From Gordius sp. MW1 (taxonomy: Eukaryota; Nematomorpha; Gordioida; Gordea; Gordiidae), in assembly GCA_964036665.1 (NCBI GenBank), contig OZ038530.1:5656501-5720500 (forward strand): a stretch of 64,000 nucleotides of DNA, read 5' to 3'. The translations under genes and the position numbers were made by a program. The notes beneath the pieces are model-generated. The model saw only the letters and a program-made list of their open reading frames with translations, ran no database searches and was not told the DNA's origin. Each line of letters opens with the position of its first letter. The stretch's first letter is position 1. Shown here one piece after another: positions 46,261 to 58,841 of the stretch.

Positions 46261-49200
46261 TTATATAAAAGTTTCACTGAGATTGCTAGGAATGTATAGT
46301 TTAAGGTTGCGTTTAGTAGATGGGCTCGGGTTGCTAAGGAGAACGGGGCTAATAACGTTACCGTCCACACAATCACTAAATGATGTAATTAGTAAGTGAC
46401 CCGAATTTTGTGTATGATGGAATGTAGAAGAGCTTTGAGGTTTATTTGATAGTTGGAGAATGTTGGGCGATCCGTTCCTTCGAGGCCTATATAAAAATTT
46501 CAAAACTAAATACAAATAAAACATAAAAGAGCGTACCCGATGTTAAAGGCTTGGTCCGAAAGTGGAGAATCCTTAGCTGTTGCTTGACGTTCCTTTAAAT
46601 GCAGTATACTAGCTGGGGACAAGTAGGATGACCCACTATCAATGTCAGAGCATTTGTTGTTATTGCCCTTGCCTAAAGATTAACGATAAATTTATCGTGA
46701 AAAGATAGGTAGGCAACATACCGATGATGTCCAAATAATCTGGGTATTGGTAAACGTGATATTCATCCATTTCATCACTAACAACAACTCCATTACCTCT
46801 ACCAAGGCTGGGCAAAGGACGAGTGAAGGGGGGCATTTCATAGTTACCACCTTCCCCCAAGATTTCCGTATAGTATTCAGTAGCTGGCCAGGATGTAGAA
46901 CTAATCTTACTCGTTGACTTAGGGTTTGGGTTGTAATTTTGGAAGTGAGGACGGGGAATGGTCTCCCCTTTGCGCAAGGTGCCAACAACGCTCCCCATTT
47001 TTTGCTTAGCAATATTTATCGATTGAGAATTCGACCTTGACAAAGTGGAAGAAACGGTGCGTCCAGGCACGACCTCGTGCCAAAGTGGATGCTTCATCTG
47101 GATTTTAAAGAACAACAGATCCATTAAATTTATTCATTGGATATGGGACAAACATGTTAAAATTGTAATATATTCATCAAAGAGCCTTGTATCAGTAAAA
47201 CTCATCGTCTTAAGTTAAATTATAAAGCTGTAGATTTGCAGCAACAAAATGATGCTAAAAAACAAGAAGATAAACAATTAAAAATCTGGCTTGGCGCATT
47301 TGAGCTGAACTCTACCGTTAAACATAAAATATAATAAGTAATCTGTCAATACCCGTTCGGCGAAATAATGTTGATCTGGATGCTTCGCAAACGAGGATAA
47401 AATGTGATATAATTCCTCAAAAGACAGCCGTATCTGCGGATGCTCCAACCAGCCTATACACGCAGAAAATAAAACGAAGAATTATAGTTGAACAATAACT
47501 TAGGATATTTTTCTGTAGCCGCTTAGAAATAATCCTTTATTAAATTTATAATATGTAAATGAAAGTGAATAAAGTATTAAAAGTTTGCAAAAACTTTTCA
47601 ACACAATTTAAGAGTAAACAAAATATAGGCAATCATTTTATCAGCTCTATGATTATGTCATACATTTAATGACGTTCTGATAGAGCAAGGCGTCGATAGT
47701 GTTGGGTTGGGGGAGGCGGTACCCGCTTCGTATTTGTTCAAGGTGTTTTTCGAAATCCATCGATTCGTACGGTTCAAAACCAAATGTAAAAATCTCCCAT
47801 AAAGTGACACCTAATGTTTTGGAATTCAAAATTAACACGGCAAAGAGTAAATTTAAAAAATCGAGAAGCTTTTATTTCACACTGTTATAAAATGATTCAT
47901 TTTCAAGTAACATTTATACAAAATATTAATGAAGTGGCGCCCTGTTGGTTTAATAGTTTACTAATGGAGCAAAAGGTTCAATAATTTAGGAAAAGACAAT
48001 AGTACTAAAAATGCAATGGAGCATTAATAAGAATTATTAATGGGTAAAAATAAAGGCTTACCAAAACTCCACACATCGGTTTTCAGACTAAACTCGTGGT
48101 TCACGAACGTTTCCATTGCCATCCATTTATACCCTTGCTAAACAATATTACACTGCACTATTTGTTTTATTTTAAAATTGTATGTATATTAAAATAGAAA
48201 AATAGAATGAATAAGAGAGAGAAAAATACCTGCATATAATCCTCAACTATACGTCTCCTAGTTTCGCGTCCATTATTAGTGAGGAGAGAGTGGTAGTAAT
48301 AATCGTCAACTTTAACCTGATCCATGGTATATACTACAAAAATAAACAAGTGTACAACGTTAAATTTTATATGTAACGAGACAGACATGCGTAGTGTAAA
48401 TCGGTTAGAAAATAACATAACAAAACGATGATCATTCTAACGTGCTGGTAACACTGGGCAAAAAATTTCATTGTTGGACCCTATAGCAAAATGCATGATC
48501 GTTATTAATATCTACCACTCAAACGTAGTATTAATGATAAAACATGCATAAATTTAATATTAATTTCAGAAAAACAAGCCAACATACCACAAAAAATATT
48601 ATAAGTACAGATGCACATATAATATGAACGATAATATAAACACGAGCGCGTACATTGGATGCAACGGCTACTAAGATTAGCATGCACGATGTTGTTTCGG
48701 GACAAATAATTCATCGCATCCGCTATTTGCACGCACCAACGCGGAACGTAATTTTTCATAATATACCAGGGTTCCGCTATATTGCCTCGCACTTCAGACC
48801 ATCCCGTGCCCCCATTACAATTGATACCATCTCCCCCTGATCCCTCTAAAGACCTAGCGATAGCTTCGGTCCTTAATCGCAGGAAAAGGGTCTTCAAATT
48901 CATCCCAGACCGGGGTAATTGAGTTACCAAAGTCAGAGGTCGACGCAAAGGCTCATCTCCCAACAAATGATCCGATGGACTGAGGGCTGTGGGTCCGGGT
49001 GACGATTTGTCGGAACGTCGCAATTTTTTTAACAGGTTCGCGATGAAACTCGAATTAGTACTGCAGGAGTAAGAGGGACAAGCGGTGACGGGGTTTCCAT
49101 TGGCAACAGTTATTCCATAAACGGGAACTAGGGTTCGTCTAGCTTCGCCATAGTAATGTGGGCTAGAGGATCGACCTGAAGAAGCAAATTTGATGAATAT

Positions 49201-52200
49201 AAGGCCACATTCATAATTTACTCGTTGCGCTATTCAAACGGGTCAATGGTTGAGTATCACGGTGGGGTCCGCCAGTCAATACTCCTCGATTATTTTTATT
49301 CCTGGTCCCGGCCCCAAAGACGCCTCCAAGCAATTTAGCCATCGAACCCTGCGATTTGAAAGGCAGAAAATTATGAGTTTAAAAAAACAGTTTTGTATAT
49401 GAATTACCTCAAATGCTATAAAATCGGGATCGGAGGGGAGTAATGTCGGGTCGAGGACTTTTATGACAACGGCCACATTTTTAGAGAGCCCAGAATGATA
49501 CCAAAATGCCTGTGTGTAATTAGTTAAGTATTTTTATATTAAATGGAACAATAAGATGGAGGGATGAAATAAATCTTATAAGTACCGAAGTGTGCTGCGC
49601 GAAGAAAGAATTATTTTCGAGAGATTTAACGTGAGTCAGATCATTAGCAGAAATTTTTGTAATCCTTTCATCATCGGTGTTGTGAGCCGTGTTGAGTATT
49701 TCATCGGATACATCCTCACTTAAATCGGTGGGGGCACCCAAATTTGATAAAAAGATACCATGTTGGTCGTTTGCTGGTACCAACTAACATAGTTCAAAAG
49801 AGCATAATTTAAGAAACGATATACACATATAAAATAAAGCCTCTATATAGTAGGAATGAAAAGCAATGCTTTTACCTTGTTCAAGGAGGCGAGAAGCTAT
49901 ATTTATAAAAATAAAAACATTAAACAAAAACGTATGGCGCTGCTATATATTTAAGATTAAATTATGAGGCTGGTGGTTGGTTACCTGCTTAAATTCCTTC
50001 GCTTTCGTTTTAACCTGTTTTTCCCGACGCCGTCTTTGTAAAAGTATAATGGCCAAAGTGACTAACAAAATCAAAACAAGGGGTACCGCCGAAAATTTGA
50101 GCAAATACAAGCTTAGGATGCTCCTAAATATAAGAATGATTTTAGATGGTGGATGGATATAGTAAATAGAAAACTTACCCATCTCCCATACGACACAGTC
50201 TTATATTTTGGCGGGGCAAAATATGTACTTTAGGCTTGTCACGAGGACACTCATTGAGGCACGTCCATTTATAGAATTCCTACAAAATGCAGATGTAATA
50301 TTAACATTCCTAATGGCTCGTTTTAAAATGGACATTATTATAAAACATCATTCGATGAGCTTAGATCATACACTTTCAGGCAAAGAGAGTTTGGTTTCAA
50401 GGGCCACATTTTTGCATCGCTCGCATTGCCAATTCCTAGGTCCGCTACACAAATTTCCCATGCATTCCGGGTCGCAAGGACATCTTTCGTACTTACCAAA
50501 GGCCGTAGCTATGACAACTCTATCGTCCGTTTTAGCTGACAATTCCTCTATTTCCAGCGTGGCTGATTGATTAAGCCCGTCCACTCCCCAAACAATAAAT
50601 GGGCATTCTTTGAAACAGGCACGTTCGAATCGCATATAAATGCATCGAATGCAATTCAACGGGCTGGGACCATTGCACGTAGAGCAGACATCGGCACAAG
50701 GGAGGCATTCCTGAGCAAAGGTTTAAATTGGTCAGTAAAAAAGAGTAATTACACAAAGGATGGTCTATAACAAAATTGTTTCATCGCATTCGCACCACAA
50801 AAATAATTATAATTTGTTATTTTTTCCATATCATTTATACTTTAAAAAAGCAAGGTTTTAAGGGGACTAAAACCCCCAAAACTCATAACATTAAAAAACT
50901 TTATGTAGTTATAATTTAGCCTTTTAAGCGAAGATCGACCATTCCTATAAGAAAAGCGCCAATGCAAAGATTGAAAAATGGCTGTTTCCGCTCTTAATCG
51001 GCAAAAAAGAGCATATTGCTTACAAACATTATATTTCGTGCTAATTCATCTTATTGGCCTACCTTGGGTTTAGACTCCTGATCGGCAATTTCATAAGGAG
51101 ACTGATAATCCTGACCGTGTTCGTTAGAAGAGTGATAACCGTCCGGACACTTCCCTGACAAACATACCTATAATTCAACAAATTAATTTATAATAAAGCA
51201 TTGCTTGAAAGGAAGATACCAAAGTAAACGGACGAAAAATATACCTGCTGACCGTTGGGCGTACGATGCAAAAGCTTGCAGCGAGAGCAACCATTTGGAT
51301 TGAGATGACTTTCAGGACCCGTACACCTATTTACATCAGATATTGTAATCTAGAGTTTTTATAAGTTTAAACAACCCAAACATGACCCCCAGCAGTATAG
51401 AAAGATTTTTACGACAGATCTAATTAAATGATTTTGCTGTTCATTCGATTATATATTTAATCATATACATCCTAACTTAATTCAATTACAGAAAAGGGTT
51501 AGCAAGATTATGTTGGAAAAGATGTTAATGACCATATTAAATGTATTACTGGTAACAATTAGCATGACACGGTTTACAAAGCTTGAACGGGTGGTCGTGG
51601 TAATAGCCGTCAGGACAGATGCGAAGGCAAGTGAAGCCCTCCTGCTCCTTTTGAACACCTTCGATGAAAGTGCTGGGTAATCTGTAGTGTTTACAACCCA
51701 AACACTCCCTCGCACTTGGTCCCTTACACCCTAGCGAACATTCGGGATGGCATAACCGACATAAATAATTATCGTCTTGAAATCCTATAAACAATATACA
51801 TATTTTATTTTTATAAATATGTGTACAAATGCATACAGTGATCAGGGTTTAATAATAGAAAAATAACCATGAGACGAGACGGGTTGATGAGAACGATGAG
51901 GGTCGCTGTAGTAATCCTTGAAGGCATACATTTTCATACTTTCAAGAATGGTGCCATTAGGATGTGTTATACCCAGGGTTGAGCCGAGAATACGTTTAAA
52001 CGTCTTTAAAACGCTTAATTTGATGTCAGCAAAGGTTAGTTCATCTTCCCCTAAACAAAGCAGCGATAATATTGAAATAATCATTTTTCCTACACATTTA
52101 TAAAAAGCGACAAAGGCAATAAATTAACCGGTTATGGATGGGCGGGCGTTAGGTTTAATCTGCTCCAAAACGGCTAAAAGTGATTCGTAAACTGCGAGGC

Positions 52201-55200
52201 TGCTCTCGTTGGGTGATGAGAGGTGTTGGCAATCGGGCACACAAATCTTCACGGAATCCCCGTAAAAGTTCAGTAAACGGGCCCCACCGCTAGGCTTAAT
52301 CCACCGTTCCATGCTATCGATATCCCATCTTGCCTTCCCACTAATTTGGCTAGTAGCATTAGCAACGATTCGACGCAATACCGCGACTTCAGATTTATTA
52401 AGCCCTTCAGCAAGATTAACTATGTCAACGATAAAGCTCAAGCTATTTATCACGTCGTGAACCAGGGTATGGTTGCGTAAGGTGATGAGCAGAGTTTGTG
52501 AGGCGCAATCGAAACACATATGAGCTCCGGGACCCCAACAACGACGCTCTAAGGCGGGCGATAGGATTGAGGGGTAAGAACGGGTAGAGCATTGGTCGTA
52601 ACAGGTCAGACTGCGGGCGACGCATTCGCTTTCATTTCGGTCCCCGGTGAACAAAAGTTTTATGGTACGCCCATCCCTAGTTAGGTACCGTCTGTAATAC
52701 GTACTTGGGAGAGAGTCGGGCGGGGGTGCGGATTGAGTGAGGGTCATCCAGGTATTGGAGACATTTACGCTGTGATGCGGGTTCAAGGGGTAATCGAAGC
52801 CGGGATCGTTGTAACAGAGGCGAGTATTATTTTCGAACCCCAAACCACCGCCCGGTAGCCAAGAGAGTGAGCGGAGCCCGGTGTAACGGAGTTGCGTGTT
52901 AACGATGTATAGGCAAAACTTTTCGAACATCAACGTCTCACGCCCCGAAATTTCAAAGAGATTGTCAAAAAATTCCAAGGATTCGATGGAGGGGGGAAAA
53001 TGTTGAATACGCAGGTTGCCACCGATCTTTCGAACGCTCCTCAACACGTCGAGTTCGGGTAGGATCAAAGGTCGCAACATAACGTCGTGCGTAACATTAT
53101 TAAAATGTCGACGGGGGCTGAATGCCTTCTCCAAAATACTCAATTCCCCTTCGATGATTTGGCAATCTGTTATGCGGGCGATGTTTTGGGCAAACAAATC
53201 GATAACCGTTTCGCAGCTTCGCGGACAATGGGCGGCATAAGCTAAGCCATGCGGCGTGGTACCAAAGGGATCGGAGTGCAAGACGTTGCCCGTGCTGCAA
53301 TCCATTTTGAGGCATGTTAGAGTGTCGGTATCGTAAGAATTGCCCGAGTCCGAAGGGTCTCGCCCTTCTATGTAACCGTCTGGGCAAGTTCTCAGGCACA
53401 ATCCTATGTAAACATTTTGAATAAAGACATTACCGAATTTTAGAGAGACGAGTGCCTACCCTAAGTATAAAATTAAAAACAGCTAACCATCCATGCTAAG
53501 GTAGTGTAGAGGGCAACGAGATACGCATTGGTGACCGTATGTGTAAAGCCTGAACGGACTACCGGGCGGGAGTAATCTATCGAAAGGGCATTGAGCTACG
53601 CACCTATCATTCACTGTATCGTTAAAGTGCCTGCAAGCCGTGCAATCTTTGTTGGTATAACTTGAGCAAGAACCTGCACATTCGGGATCACAACAATCCC
53701 GATGAGTAGGGCCCCTGCACCTCGGAGATATAAGATGGGTTTTATAGTTGGGTACGTTGAAGGGAAATATCTTAGAGCAGTGTTTGTAACAGTCCCGACT
53801 AAACACCGTTTGGCAATGGTCATAATCCCAGCAAAGGCCAGATTTACACGTAGGCGAACAGGCTTGAGGCAATGGCGGACATATTTGATGTTCTGAATAC
53901 ATAACAAATCATATCCCTCAAACATTATAGTTTTCATGTACTTAATTAACCAAGTAAGGGGTTAACGTTCATAGATGACAACAACATCGGAACAACAAAA
54001 TCTAATACAAAATTGATTTTATTCCATAAAATATACCTATACCCTAAAACAATAATTAAACCGTTTAGTCCTAATTCCTCATGTCACAAAATAATATAAG
54101 TCAACTAATAACTCCCTTAGCTTTGTAGTGTTTAGTATATATAAAATAATAACCGAGAGCGATATATTCAATTTAAAAGGTGATTAATAAATTTTAATTT
54201 TATTTCATTAAAAAATATTTATTTTTAAAAATGAAAGTGGTCATATGACATATTATTATATTCACTTATTGTTGACTTGACTATAAATAATTAAAAGTTC
54301 TGAGATGGTTGCAAACTAAGTTCAAAAGCAGAAAAATATAACCTTTCATTTTAAAGGCTATAATTAAAGATATATTAAATACAATCATAATTAGGGCATT
54401 AAAAATTTTATCAAAGAAAAAGACCTATAATTTAATAAGCTTTTTTAATATTTGATTATGCGCATTAAGGGTTAAGAGAAGGCAATAAATTATTTATTTG
54501 TTGTGACTTATGGCTAATAACGGCATTAAAAAACAATTTTTAACAATGAAATAAGCTCAAAATGTAAAACAAGCTATATATCTGTACAATTTTAAGTCGG
54601 TGTTTCAACAATAAAATGATTAAAGTTAATCTAAAAGGCCTTGGTAAATGCGTAAATAATTGCATAACTAAGCAATTCCAAAAGAATAACATTTTTTTGC
54701 TATTATCTTATATGCTGCAGAGACCAGATTTTATTTTCGGGCGGGCACGAAGATAGGATTCGAACAATTCGGGCTTAATGAGATTTTTTAGATAGTGTAT
54801 TATTTTGTTACTTTTTATTTGATTGCATATGAAAATGCAAAAAAGTTTAGAAACTTGATTTCGCCATCCGTCCCCAAGTTATTTTTTCAATTTTTGCCCG
54901 AACCCCTCTATTTCCATCAAGTCCCTAGCTAGGTTTATGGAAAGGATTGAAATGGGCCATTCTATGTCGATTCGTCAAAAAAAAAGACGATTTTCGTCCG
55001 ACCATCTCACATCAAGATAATTTTTGGCGAGGGTGTAGGCCTCATTTATTAGAGTAATTTCTGAAAATTTTAGCCATTTTGGGCCAATACTTTTCAAGTT
55101 ATGGACGTTTAAAGGGCCAACGTTCGGGAGCGTTCTATGGATTTTACTATTTTTGTCATATTTTTGAAAGTAATGGCGCTATTCAATCAAATTTTGGTGC

Positions 55201-58200
55201 ATTTTGTTCCTAAAAAAATCGCTATCGAAATAATTTAGCAAAAAACCCCAAACTCGGTTAATTTTTGTGGTCAAATTAGTGAAAAATCATAAAAACCTAT
55301 TTGTCCATCATTTGAAATCAACAATTTCACAATGTGCACTCCTTTATGACCTTATCATATTTGAATCATAAAAAGTTTGGGAACGGCTACGAGATGGTCA
55401 AAAATTCGAAAAATTACATTTCTACCAAAAATATTTATAGATGGCGGTATAATCAATTATCACAAGAACATATTATGATGCTTGTTTTTTATCAAATTGC
55501 ACATTTATAAAGAATATTGGTAAATAAATATATTGGATTAAAAATAAACTTAAATTTTGAACTTTTATTTACGCGATGGGCAAGTAACCGAGTTTGAAAA
55601 TAACTTTAATTTTAATTAAATGGTCACAACTAGCAAGCAAAATTTTTTAAAACGCCTTTTATTCTGCATAAATTTTTTATTTTTAGCATGGTAAAAATAT
55701 ACGAGCGATTTCGCCATCATATTTGTATTTATTTTTTTTCAACCTCACATTAATTTTAGCCTTCCCCTTTATCATTTAAGCTAAAATTCAAGATCTAATT
55801 TTCAAACACCCTCGCCAAAAATTATCCTGATCTGAGATAGTGGGCGAAAACGTTTTGATTTGTCATGGAATGGTCCAAAAATTTATATTTGTGTAGCCCT
55901 TTCATTTTTCGTAAATCACATGTGCCGTCTAGTCTAGACATATTACAAAACGTCACGCCCAAATTGATACAATGCCTGCAAGTGTTAAATTTCATTCTAA
56001 TATCATTTTTTTAACAAACGGTTTAACAAAACTTCTTCAATTCGTTCTTATTATTCCCTTATCACTCGTTGCTATCGCTAAGCTACTATTTATTTTTATA
56101 ATAATAAATTTCTATACCTTTTTTTGCTCTAAATTCATTAATTGCATTTTAATTTTTTTATCAAAAAAGTAAGTCTTAACAGAGCACAGATTCTCTAATT
56201 CCACTAACTTTATATAATAAGAAGTTTATTTATAGGGTAGGGCAAACGGATTAACTCAAGAGGGGAGTATAATTTTGTTTATTGTAAGATTATTTATTAT
56301 ATATGTATACAATTTAAACTTAATTAAAAAATTGCTACATAAATATTTTCATGCACATCGGCTGCTTTTGCTATTATATGATTTTTAAAAGTTTTAACAT
56401 GTTTGTCCTAAATGCATTAGCCATTAACCTATTAAAATATTGTGACCGAAAGCGATTTCAGTGCACCTGGCCAAATTTTTTAGAAAGACTAAATAATACT
56501 AATTTTTTTTGACCTATTAGGATTAAGGTTTAAGATTAAAAGTTTCATTTGAAATCATTCGACTTTTAAATAATATAGGAAATTATATTTTTTTTGTGAT
56601 AATAAAATATTGCATATTTTGTTTTAATCAATATGCCATTAATTTAATGCCTATTTTTTAATAGCGGTTGAAAAATTGAGATCGCTTAATTTCGGGCCTA
56701 ACGGGCAGATTTAATATTTCGGGCCGAGCAGCTTTAATGTTTCGGGTGGGCCCGGGCGGACACCTAGATAGTTCGGGCGGGCAATGAAGTTTAAAAATTT
56801 AACCGGGCCGGGTTCGGGCATAAAATTCCAAACAAATCTGACCTCTGTTATGCTGGATGTATCATACATATTCGCAACTGTATTAAAAAGATATTTTTTA
56901 CTGAGAAATTATAATTTCTCTTTAAATGTTTTTAACAAATATGAATATTATATATGAAAAATAAAATTTCTGCATTGACAACAGCTTAAGAAAAGCATGA
57001 TTGCTCTTAATTTTCATAATATGGGGCCATAAAGTAATAAAATATGAGGCCTAGTCATTGAATTTGAATGTATGGTTGAACCTACAATTTAGATGTTTGC
57101 TATCATAAAAGCCAAATAAACTAAGAAATCTAAAGTTTAAGGTCTGTATGAAAGCTACTATTTCTACTATTTATATATTTAATGTTATAAATCTTATTTA
57201 ATGCATATCAAAATTAATAATTACTTGATTCATCTTCAAATGGTTTGTGGTTATTAACATTATTGATATAAATTGGTGATTCCTCTGGAAGTCCTGTAAC
57301 TATATCAGTCCAATTTATGGTTGCCATTAAGTAACATAAACTAGGGTTGCTATCAATATACACCCCACCTCTCAATATTTCACTCAAAGAATAAAATTGT
57401 ATGGTATGAAGAGTAGATGCCATAATAATATCAGGAATATTGTTTGGTCCAAATGTATATGCTGGAACTGCTCCACCTAGCATGCGTATCCTTTTTGCTT
57501 CGGCTGTTTCGTTTATAAGATATGGATCTTTTTCAACTTTTAACATCACAAAATATAAGATAATTAATAGTTAAGTATTTAAATAAAAAGGTGATAAGAT
57601 CCAGCCTTTCAAAATTATAATGCTAAATAATGATAATTAAACTAATAACATTATAATAAAAGCCATACTAATTCTTACATGTTTTTAATTACTATAATTT
57701 AGTTTTATTAACATAAATATCAGACATCAAAAAAGGTTAACAAAGAAATTTATTTGTGGAGAATACCTTCATATTGTTCATATGACAATTCATTTTCTCG
57801 ACCTTCATATGCATTATCAGATATAATTAGAGCATATTTTGGGTTACTCCTTGGAGCCAATTCTCTCCCCATTATAATTTGTAAGTTATCAAGTGGAATA
57901 ATGGGTGCTCCATTTGAACGTATATGTAGGTAACCCTCTATTACACGAATACTCTTTAAAAAACTGAGATCATCTCCAGGTTGTAGTTTATACAGACTTA
58001 AGCTCCCTTTAATATATGTACAATTCTGTAACTTTCTTTTTAGCATAAAATATTGTTCCCTATAAAATTCTTCGATACCTTTACACACTAGATTTAAAAA
58101 TATTTCATTAAAATCACAAATAAGATGTTTAAGTTAGTGTAAAATTAATATATTTCATTCTACCCTTTTCTTCTATGGAATAGATGTTTAGTATATATAC

Positions 58201-58239
58201 AAAAAATATTAAGCCACAAAGGGCGTTCCCTGTCTTCAT
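46261..58239 (-). CDS. EGFR/ErbB-family receptor with a degenerate (pseudo)kinase domain
   Basis: Single-pass ligand-sensing receptor, 1,902 aa. Exons (minus): 58239-58164, 58087-57767, 57536-57225, 53892-53488, 53403-52129, 52050-51868, 51784-51550, 51326-51245, 51167-51063, 50710-50372, 50279-50179, 50123-49985, 49896-49876 (21 nt), 49783-49586, 49509-49408, 49348-49222, 49175-48654, 48333-48230, 48137-48062, 47810-47664, 47453-47353, 47097-46722, 46672-46537, 46486-46261; all phases agree. Order: signal peptide (MKTGNALCGLIFFVYILNIYS), L1 domain, furin-like Cys-rich 1, L2 domain, Cys-rich 2 with a ~190-aa Cys-poor insert, TM at about 1156-1173 followed by RRRR, juxtamembrane, kinase fold, tail. 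Kinase: Lys1281 (VVIK) and Glu1298 remain; the Gly-loop position reads SLENNSFF; HRD is HAN (1505-1507); DFG is DYY (1525-1527); WMAMETF, KTDVWSFGVTLWEIFTFG and IKCW are conserved. The tail has EYYTEIL and DEYHVYQYPDYLDI. Confidence 0.92.
49876..49896 (-). other. 21-nt microexon of the EGFR-like gene (juxtamembrane)
   Basis: Between ATATAG and GTAAAA the minus strand holds seven codons, LLASLNK. With them the juxtamembrane reads KEFKQ-LLASLNK-LVPANDQHG. That lines up with the RRLLQERELVEPLTPSG segment of human EGFR, so the microexon restores a conserved activator helix. Confidence 0.75.
54718..56847. mobile_element. hAT-type element, copy B, inside EGFR-like intron 3
   Basis: Ends CAGAGACCAGATT (54718) and CAAATCTGACCTCTG (to 56847) match copy A in inverse orientation. 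Flanks ATATGCTG / TTATGCTG agree in 7 of 8 bases, a decayed target duplication. It differs from copy A mainly by a nested 923-bp insertion and scattered changes. No transposase. Confidence 0.88.
54954..55876. mobile_element. MITE nested in hAT copy B
   Basis: About 80-bp inverted ends: GGGCCATTCTATGTCGATTC... on the left and ...CATGGAATGGTCC on the right. The shared inner text ATAATTTTTGGCGAGGGTGT occurs on the left and its near-reverse complement on the right. Copy A lacks this block: its sequence continues straight from AAAGGG to TATTTATGTAGCCC, which is an empty-site comparison. The interior (TTTTGGGCCAATACTTTTCAA etc.) has no reading frame. Confidence 0.88.
58164..58239 (-). other. Signal-peptide exon of the EGFR-like gene
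   Basis: This exon is too short to be conspicuous. ATG at 58239 starts a basic-then-hydrophobic leader (MKTGNALCGLIFFVYILNIYS) and ends at a GT donor at 58163 in phase 1. That matches the acceptor before 58087, where the first conserved L1 cysteine (VCKGIEEFY) appears. Confidence 0.75.
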
Positions 58240-58836
58240 CGTCTCGTCACATTGCTTTTAGGTCGCTTCTGTACATTAGACGATTGACCTGTTAGGCGAC
58301 AACCAATTAGGGTTAGGGTTATATTAATTGTATAATGTAATATATATTATATTGTATTGTATTTAATCTGTTGTATAATATTTATTTTATTGTATTATAT
58401 TTATGGTATTATATCATATTTATACTATATTATTTTAATTTTTAATTTGCATAATGATTATGTTGCAGTCACGTGTTCAATGATCGCGAACTGAAAAATC
58501 GCCTAATGAACCAGATTCCTTTTAGGTTTGCGCACTAATGAATGTATGTTTTTAATAAACGTTGAAGGCAGGACTATCCAAAGGGTAGTTTGTATATTTT
58601 CGTATGACCTTAAGCTTCAGCAAGAAATTGTTCTCAATCGCTAAAAGTATTTTAAAATGATTTTAATATATTGGCTGCAATGAAATAATAATTGTTTGTT
58701 AAATATTTGGTCTATTTGCACATGTGTACATATAAAACACATTAACAGTTGGACTTGAAAATTTTTCTGACCCGAACTACGATTAATTTTTTCTGCAAGT
58801 ATACAATATTACAAAATTCTGAAATTTCTCAATACG
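58240..58836. other. Spacer between the EGFR-like gene and the LTR element
   Basis: Putative 5' flank of the minus-strand receptor. AATTAGGGTTAGGGTTAT lies at about 58306 (TTAGGG-like), followed by AT-rich TATATTATATTGTATTG sequence. No promoter motif can be named with confidence. Confidence 0.5.
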
Positions 58837-58841
58837 CTTAC

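Larger units (their letters stand above)
53893..57224 (-). other. Large intron 3 of the EGFR-like gene
   Basis: At 3.3 kb this intron is far longer than the others (46-260 nt). Of it, 2.1 kb is the hAT-type copy B with its nested MITE. The remaining 53893-54709 and 56856-57224 are AT-rich with no recognised feature. A missed small exon cannot be excluded, but the flanking phases fit and the L1 to Cys-rich transition is continuous. Confidence 0.7.

Noticed and set aside
47314-47352. Extending receptor exon 21 to a later donor (GTAGAG near 47318)
   Set aside because: That donor leaves the wrong phase for exon 22 and gives an early stop; the donor at 47352 joins in phase.
49276-49476. Frame RVRWLNCLEASLGPGPG as the continuation of the receptor kinase
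   Set aside because: It reads through an intron (49349-49407). The spliced exon 49348-49222 in another frame keeps phase and places the helix-C glutamate correctly.
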